Assembly: GCA_002348265.1 (NCBI GenBank)
Contig: DEAT01000004.1
Span: forward strand, 1 to 9,421
Direction of reading: 5' to 3'
DNA length: 9,421 nt
DNA from: Gemmatimonadales bacterium UBA2975
GTDB lineage: Bacteria > Gemmatimonadota > Gemmatimonadetes > Longimicrobiales > Gaopeijiaceae
Both the position numbers and the translations under genes were made by a program. The notes under the pieces were generated by a model that was not told the DNA's origin, searched no databases, and saw only the letters and a program-made list of their open reading frames with translations. Below are positions 6,981-9,421 of the stretch, piece after piece (position 1 is the first letter of the stretch; each line of letters begins with the position of its first letter).

Positions 6981-7376
6981 TCAACGCTTAGAAAATTGGA
7001 AGCGCTTGCGAGCCTTCGGGCGACCAGGCTTCTTACGCTCTACCTGACGAGAATCTCTGGTCAGCATGCCTTTCTCACGCATCGCGGAACGGAGTTCTTC
7101 ATCGTGTGCGACGAGTGCACGAGCTAGGCCCATGCGCACCGCGTCAGACTGTCCAGTGAGCCCACCGCCATTCACCCTCACAACTACATCAAACACCCCT
7201 TCGAGCTCAGCCACCTTAAACGGCTCCTCTACCCGGATCTGATGGGTCGGGCGCGGGAAATAGTCTTGCATGCTGCGACCGTTCACACTCCAATCACCTT
7301 TACCTGGACGAAGCAGAACGCGAGCTACCGAACGCTTCCGCCGTCCTACCGTCTGGATCTGATTTTCACCGGCCAT
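6981..7376 (-). CDS. rpsI: 30S ribosomal protein S9
   Basis: S9 (uS9) is a head protein of the small subunit whose C-terminal tail reaches the P-site tRNA. The 131-aa length is normal. The N-terminal family motif TVGRRKRSVARVLLRPGKG (9-27) is followed by VNGRSMQDYFPRP, then VNGGGLTGQSDAVRMGLARAL, which identifies the family, and the basic C-terminus KPGRPKARKRFQFSKR. The final SKR is the conserved tRNA-contacting end. The ATG lies 20 bases after the rplM stop, so the two genes should share a transcript, the usual L13-S9 pair. The closest AGGA is about 13 bases from the ATG, too far to be an efficient Shine-Dalgarno; the bases just before the ATG are A-rich (GAAACA). Confidence 0.97.
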   Translation of the reverse strand: MAGENQIQTVGRRKRSVARVLLRPGKGDWSVNGRSMQDYFPRPTHQIRVEEPFKVAELEGVFDVVVRVNGGGLTGQSDAVRMGLARALVAHDEELRSAMREKGMLTRDSRQVERKKPGRPKARKRFQFSKR

Positions 7377-7396
7377 TGTTTCGTCAAATTCCTGAG

Positions 7397-7825
7397 TCAG
7401 AGTTCCAGGGGCTCGGGTTTCTGGCCCTGATGGGGATGTTCGGTACCCGCATAAACCTTCAACTTCGAACGGAGTACTCGACCAAGCGCGTTCTTCGGCA
7501 ACATCCCCTTCACTGCCAGCTCAATCACTCGCTCAGGATGAGTCTCAATCATGCGCCTGAATGGAATGAAGCGCTCACCGCCCATGTATCCGGAGTGACG
7601 GAAATATTGCTTTTGGTCGGCCTTATTGCCTGTCAGGCGGACCTTTTCCGCATTGATTACGACGACATTGTCACCAGTATCAAGATGTGGTGTATACATC
7701 GGCTTGTGCTTGCCACGGATAACCTTGGCAATCTCTACCGCGAGGCGACCCAGCGGTTTGTCAGTGGCATCGACGAGCCACCAGTCATGCTGGATCTCGT
7801 CAGCCTTAGGGGTATACGTTCTCAT
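7397..7825 (-). CDS. rplM: 50S ribosomal protein L13
   Basis: L13 (uL13) is an early-assembly protein of the large subunit that binds 23S rRNA. The 142-aa length is standard. Conserved parts are HDWWLVDATDKPLGRLA (13-29), GDNVVVINAEKVRLTGNK, YFRHSGYMGGERFI and the C-terminal VKGMLPKNALGRVLRSKLKV followed by YAGTEHPHQGQKP. The frame is open for another 56 codons upstream, to 7993, but that part shows no L13 homology, so the start is the ATG at 7825 (MRTYTPK). No Shine-Dalgarno precedes it; the bases before the ATG read AATCACGGGC. It is probably the first gene of the ribosomal operon, since a promoter candidate lies 44 bases upstream and a terminator candidate separates it from the sigma factor gene. 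Confidence 0.97.
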   Translation of the reverse strand: MRTYTPKADEIQHDWWLVDATDKPLGRLAVEIAKVIRGKHKPMYTPHLDTGDNVVVINAEKVRLTGNKADQKQYFRHSGYMGGERFIPFRRMIETHPERVIELAVKGMLPKNALGRVLRSKLKVYAGTEHPHQGQKPEPLEL

Positions 7826-7868
7826 GCCCGTGATTAACAGAAACGGCGCTACGTGAAGAAAGCTGTGA

Positions 7869-7897
7869 AAGCTAGAATAGGCTCGTAGCAGCGTCAA
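7869..7897 (-). promoter_or_regulatory. Candidate promoter of the rplM operon
   Basis: On the minus strand TTGACG (7897-7892) is followed, after 17 bases, by TAGCTT (7874-7869). The first box matches the sigma-70 -35 consensus at five of six positions; the second keeps only the key T, A and final T. Read with the next bases, it is TAGCTTTC, one base off the TAnnTTTG -7 box known from Bacteroidota. Transcription would start near 7861, leaving a leader of about 36 bases before rplM. Confidence 0.45.
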
Positions 7898-7950
7898 CGA
7901 CCTGCCAGCCCTGTTCGACGAGAGTTTTCGACTATCCCGTATGTAACATT

Positions 7951-7984
7951 CGGACAATCTGTGCTCGCAAAGATGGGCTGTCCG
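7951..7984 (-). other. Hairpin between the sigma gene and rplM
   Basis: CGGACA (7951-7956) pairs with TGTCCG (7979-7984), and inside it ATCT (7957-7960) pairs with AGAT (7971-7974). The stem is split by an unpaired GGGC. It lies upstream of the promoter candidate and has no T-run after it, so it may be a 3' structure of the sigma transcript or chance. Confidence 0.3.
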
Positions 7985-7989
7985 ACTTG

Positions 7990-8037
7990 GCAAAAATGAA
8001 AGTAAAGTAAATAGAAAGAAACCGTAGTCTTTCCTAT
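7990..8037 (-). terminator. AU-rich candidate terminator after the sigma factor gene
   Basis: Immediately after the stop codon, ATAGGAAAGA (8037-8028) can pair with TCTTTCTAT (8019-8011) with one bulged G and an 8-base loop. A T-rich tail ends in ATTTTTG (to about 7990). The stem is mostly A-U pairs and the T-run is interrupted, so it would be a weak intrinsic terminator. Confidence 0.4.
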
Positions 8038-8889
8038 CTAGCGGTATGTCTCCAAGAAACGCGCCCGCGACGCATGGCGGAGCCGCCCAAGCGCCTTCTC
8101 TTTAATCTGCCTGACCCTCTCTCTCGTAATCCCAAGGATCTCCCCAATTTCTTCCAGAGTCATCGGATCTTGTTCGTCTAATCCAAAGTAGAGTCGAAGA
8201 ATTTTGGCCTCCCGTTCCTTCAGCGAAGCGAGTGACTCTTCAACAGACGCCTTGAGTGCGTGCTCGAAGGCTTCATCTTCTGGTCCTGGAGAATACTGAT
8301 CAGGGAGGTAGTCTAAGAGACGGTTGTCCTCCCCCGGCGTCATCGGTGCCTCTAATGAAAGGTGCGAGCGCGAGATCGCTAGAGTCCGTTCAATGTCCTC
8401 TTTGCTGACATCTAGATCCTCTGCTATCTCTCCAACCGTAGGCTCGCGACCCAGCTCCTGTAAAAGCGCTGAACTGCGGCGCCCGATCCGGTAAAGCGCT
8501 CCCGCTCGATTTAGAGGCACGCGAACAATCCGGCTCTGCTCCGCCAAGGCCTGGAGTATTGCCTGCCTAATCCACCAGACAGCATAGGAGATGAATTTGA
8601 TCCCTTTCGTCTCATCAAACTTGTGGGCTGCACGGATCAATCCAAGATTGCCCTCATTGATGAGATCAGAAAGTGGAACCCCCTGATTCTGATACTTCTT
8701 GGCCACAGAGACAGTGAAACGAAGATTCGATCGCACAAGCTTGTCGAGTGCTTCGTCATCCCCCTTGCGAATGAGTTTCGCCAGGCGTGCCTCCTCAGCT
8801 CGATCAATCAGTGGGTACTGACTAATCTCTTTCAGGTACTGATCCAGCGAGCCTTCTCTGGAAGATGCTCTGCTGGACTTAAAACTCAT
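8038..8889 (-). CDS. rpoD: Primary sigma factor of RNA polymerase, RpoD/SigA type, short form
   Basis: This sigma-70 family protein directs RNA polymerase core to promoters. Region 1.2 (about 14-45, SLDQYLKEISQYPLI) is followed by region 2 (about 48-118) with RSNLRFTVSVAKKYQNQG, LINEGNLGLIRAAHKFD and KFISYAVWWIRQAILQALAE, which cover core binding and -10 recognition and melting. Region 3 spans about 124-205. Region 4 (about 215-275) ends with the helix-turn-helix LEEIGEILGITRERVRQIKE (245-264) that reads the -35 element. The near-consensus regions 2.3-2.4 and 4.2 argue for the primary sigma rather than a specialised one. At 283 aa it has no region 1.1 and no non-conserved insert, like primary sigmas of the Bacteroidota/FCB group. 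A second RpoD elsewhere in the genome cannot be excluded. The ATG at 8889 has no Shine-Dalgarno; the preceding bases are pyrimidine-rich. Confidence 0.93.
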   Translation of the reverse strand: MSFKSSRASSREGSLDQYLKEISQYPLIDRAEEARLAKLIRKGDDEALDKLVRSNLRFTVSVAKKYQNQGVPLSDLINEGNLGLIRAAHKFDETKGIKFISYAVWWIRQAILQALAEQSRIVRVPLNRAGALYRIGRRSSALLQELGREPTVGEIAEDLDVSKEDIERTLAISRSHLSLEAPMTPGEDNRLLDYLPDQYSPGPEDEAFEHALKASVEESLASLKEREAKILRLYFGLDEQDPMTLEEIGEILGITRERVRQIKEKALGRLRHASRARFLETYR

Positions 8890-8908
8890 GTGAACGCTGG
8901 GACGGAGG

Positions 8909-8938
8909 AGTCTAGGCCAACCGCTCGGGGCATCGCAA
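8909..8938 (-). promoter_or_regulatory. Weak promoter candidate for the sigma factor gene
   Basis: TTGCGA (8938-8933) and TAGACT (8914-8909), separated by 18 bases, each match the sigma-70 consensus at four of six positions. The start point would be about 12-15 bases before the ATG. The match is weak, and transcription could simply continue from lepB. Confidence 0.25.
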
Positions 8939-8965
8939 AAACGCAGCCCTGCTTAGGATCTAACG

Positions 8966-8987
8966 GATATTGAAAACACGCAATATC
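8966..8987. repeat. Perfect 7-bp inverted repeat between lepB and the sigma gene
   Basis: GATATTG (8966-8972) and CAATATC (8981-8987) are exact reverse complements around an 8-base spacer; a G-U pair can extend the stem by one. No T-run follows on the minus strand. It may be a protein-binding operator or an RNA hairpin at the 3' end of lepB. Confidence 0.4.
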
Positions 8988-8997
8988 TGAGAGGAGT

Positions 8998-9421
8998 TCA
9001 GCGGATAACCATTCCGATTCGATTCCATCTCACCTTCGAAGGTCTTCGCATCGTCTGGTCAACTTTTGGTTCAGAAGAGTAGTACACAAGCCATGGCCGC
9101 CCGCGAATCCCTTCGCGGGCAACGAAGCCCCAATAGCGCGAATCCTCACTGATTTCTCGGTTATCACCTAATACGAAATAGCTCTTGTTAGGCACAACTA
9201 GCGGACCCCAGTTATCTCGAGTGGGCTGATACTCCGGTCTCCAAGATGTAACCGAATAACTGGACTGCCACTTCATGTCAGGATGGGCGGCATCCCTGCT
9301 CCCATCAGCTTGATGCGCATACGGTTCAAGTACTGGTTTATTGTTCCTGAAAAGATATTTGTCTCTCATCTCTAAAGTGTCACCAGGGACGCCAACGATC
9401 CGTTTGACGTAATTCTTTTCG
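8998..9421 (-). CDS. lepB: Signal peptidase I, C-terminal part, N-terminus off the window
   Basis: LepB is the membrane-bound serine protease that removes signal peptides from secreted proteins on the outer face of the inner membrane. Only the last 140 residues are present. The right edge begins in KNYVKRIVGVPGDTLEM, the box that contains the catalytic lysine; by alignment with E. coli Lys145 it is the K encoded at 9405-9403. An extended segment with YQPTRDNWGPLVVP follows, then box E, YFVLGDNREISEDSRYWGFV, which ends the catalytic fold. The gene closes with a basic tail ending NRIGMVIR. The catalytic serine and the membrane anchor lie beyond the window. The stop is 108 bases before the sigma factor gene on the same strand. 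The family is certain; whether it shares a transcript with the sigma gene is open. Confidence 0.95.
   Translation of the reverse strand, partial: EKNYVKRIVGVPGDTLEMRDKYLFRNNKPVLEPYAHQADGSRDAAHPDMKWQSSYSVTSWRPEYQPTRDNWGPLVVPNKSYFVLGDNREISEDSRYWGFVAREGIRGRPWLVYYSSEPKVDQTMRRPSKVRWNRIGMVIR

Noticed and set aside
7826..7993. 56-codon upstream extension of rplM
   Set aside because: L13 proteins begin near MRTYTPK; the extension has no family similarity and overlaps the promoter and hairpin candidates.
8933..8955. Possible terminator with a T5 run (GCAGGGCTGCGTTTTT on the minus strand)
   Set aside because: The stem would need a 2-base loop or shrink to three pairs, too weak for an intrinsic terminator.
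1..9421. Search by eye for CRISPR repeats, tRNA genes, insertion sequences, toxin-antitoxin or other accessory systems
   Set aside because: None seen; nearly every base is accounted for by conserved housekeeping genes and short gaps.

Overview
The window is a dense run of bacterial housekeeping genes, all on the minus strand, so it reads from the right edge to the left. In order it holds lepB (3' part only), a short RpoD/SigA-type primary sigma factor, rplM, rpsI, rpsB, tsf, pyrH, frr, uppS, cdsA, dxr and rseP (5' part only). There are no mobile elements, tRNA or rRNA genes, CRISPR arrays or phage-like genes, and no gene-free stretch over 300 bases.

Organism. Base composition looks intermediate, around half GC. 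The sigma factor is about 283 aa, has no region 1.1, and resembles the compact primary sigma factors of the Bacteroidota/FCB group. The ribosomal-protein and sigma genes mostly lack Shine-Dalgarno sequences and often have A-rich bases before the ATG, as in that group. EF-Ts is the short form. The gene order rplM-rpsI-rpsB-tsf-pyrH-frr-uppS-cdsA-dxr-rseP, with lepB and sigma upstream, points to an FCB-group bacterium. A moderate-GC member of Gemmatimonadota is my best guess, but this is inference without a database search.

Layout. (a) 9421-8998 is the C-terminal part of signal peptidase I, followed by a 108-base gap with a perfect inverted repeat and a weak promoter candidate. (b) 8889-8038 is the sigma factor, followed by an AU-rich candidate terminator. 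(c) A 212-base gap carries a hairpin and the best promoter candidate in the window, ahead of rplM. (d) 7825-5168 holds L13, S9, S2 and EF-Ts. The S9-S2 gap has two hairpins that may be a leader, and the S2-EF-Ts gap is 186 bases with a GC-rich hairpin. (e) 5159 to the left edge holds pyrH, frr, uppS, cdsA, dxr and rseP, tightly packed; cdsA-dxr and dxr-rseP each overlap by 4 bases.

How the genes fit together. The right half makes ribosome components and the elongation factor that recycles EF-Tu. PyrH supplies UDP, and Frr recycles ribosomes. The left half is an envelope-precursor block: Dxr starts the MEP isoprenoid pathway, UppS turns isoprenoid diphosphates into the undecaprenyl carrier for cell-wall synthesis, CdsA makes CDP-diacylglycerol for phospholipids, and RseP is an intramembrane protease. 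I found no convincing undescribed system. The points worth a second look are the bipartite charged tail on S2, the split in Shine-Dalgarno use, and several intergenic hairpins and promoter candidates.
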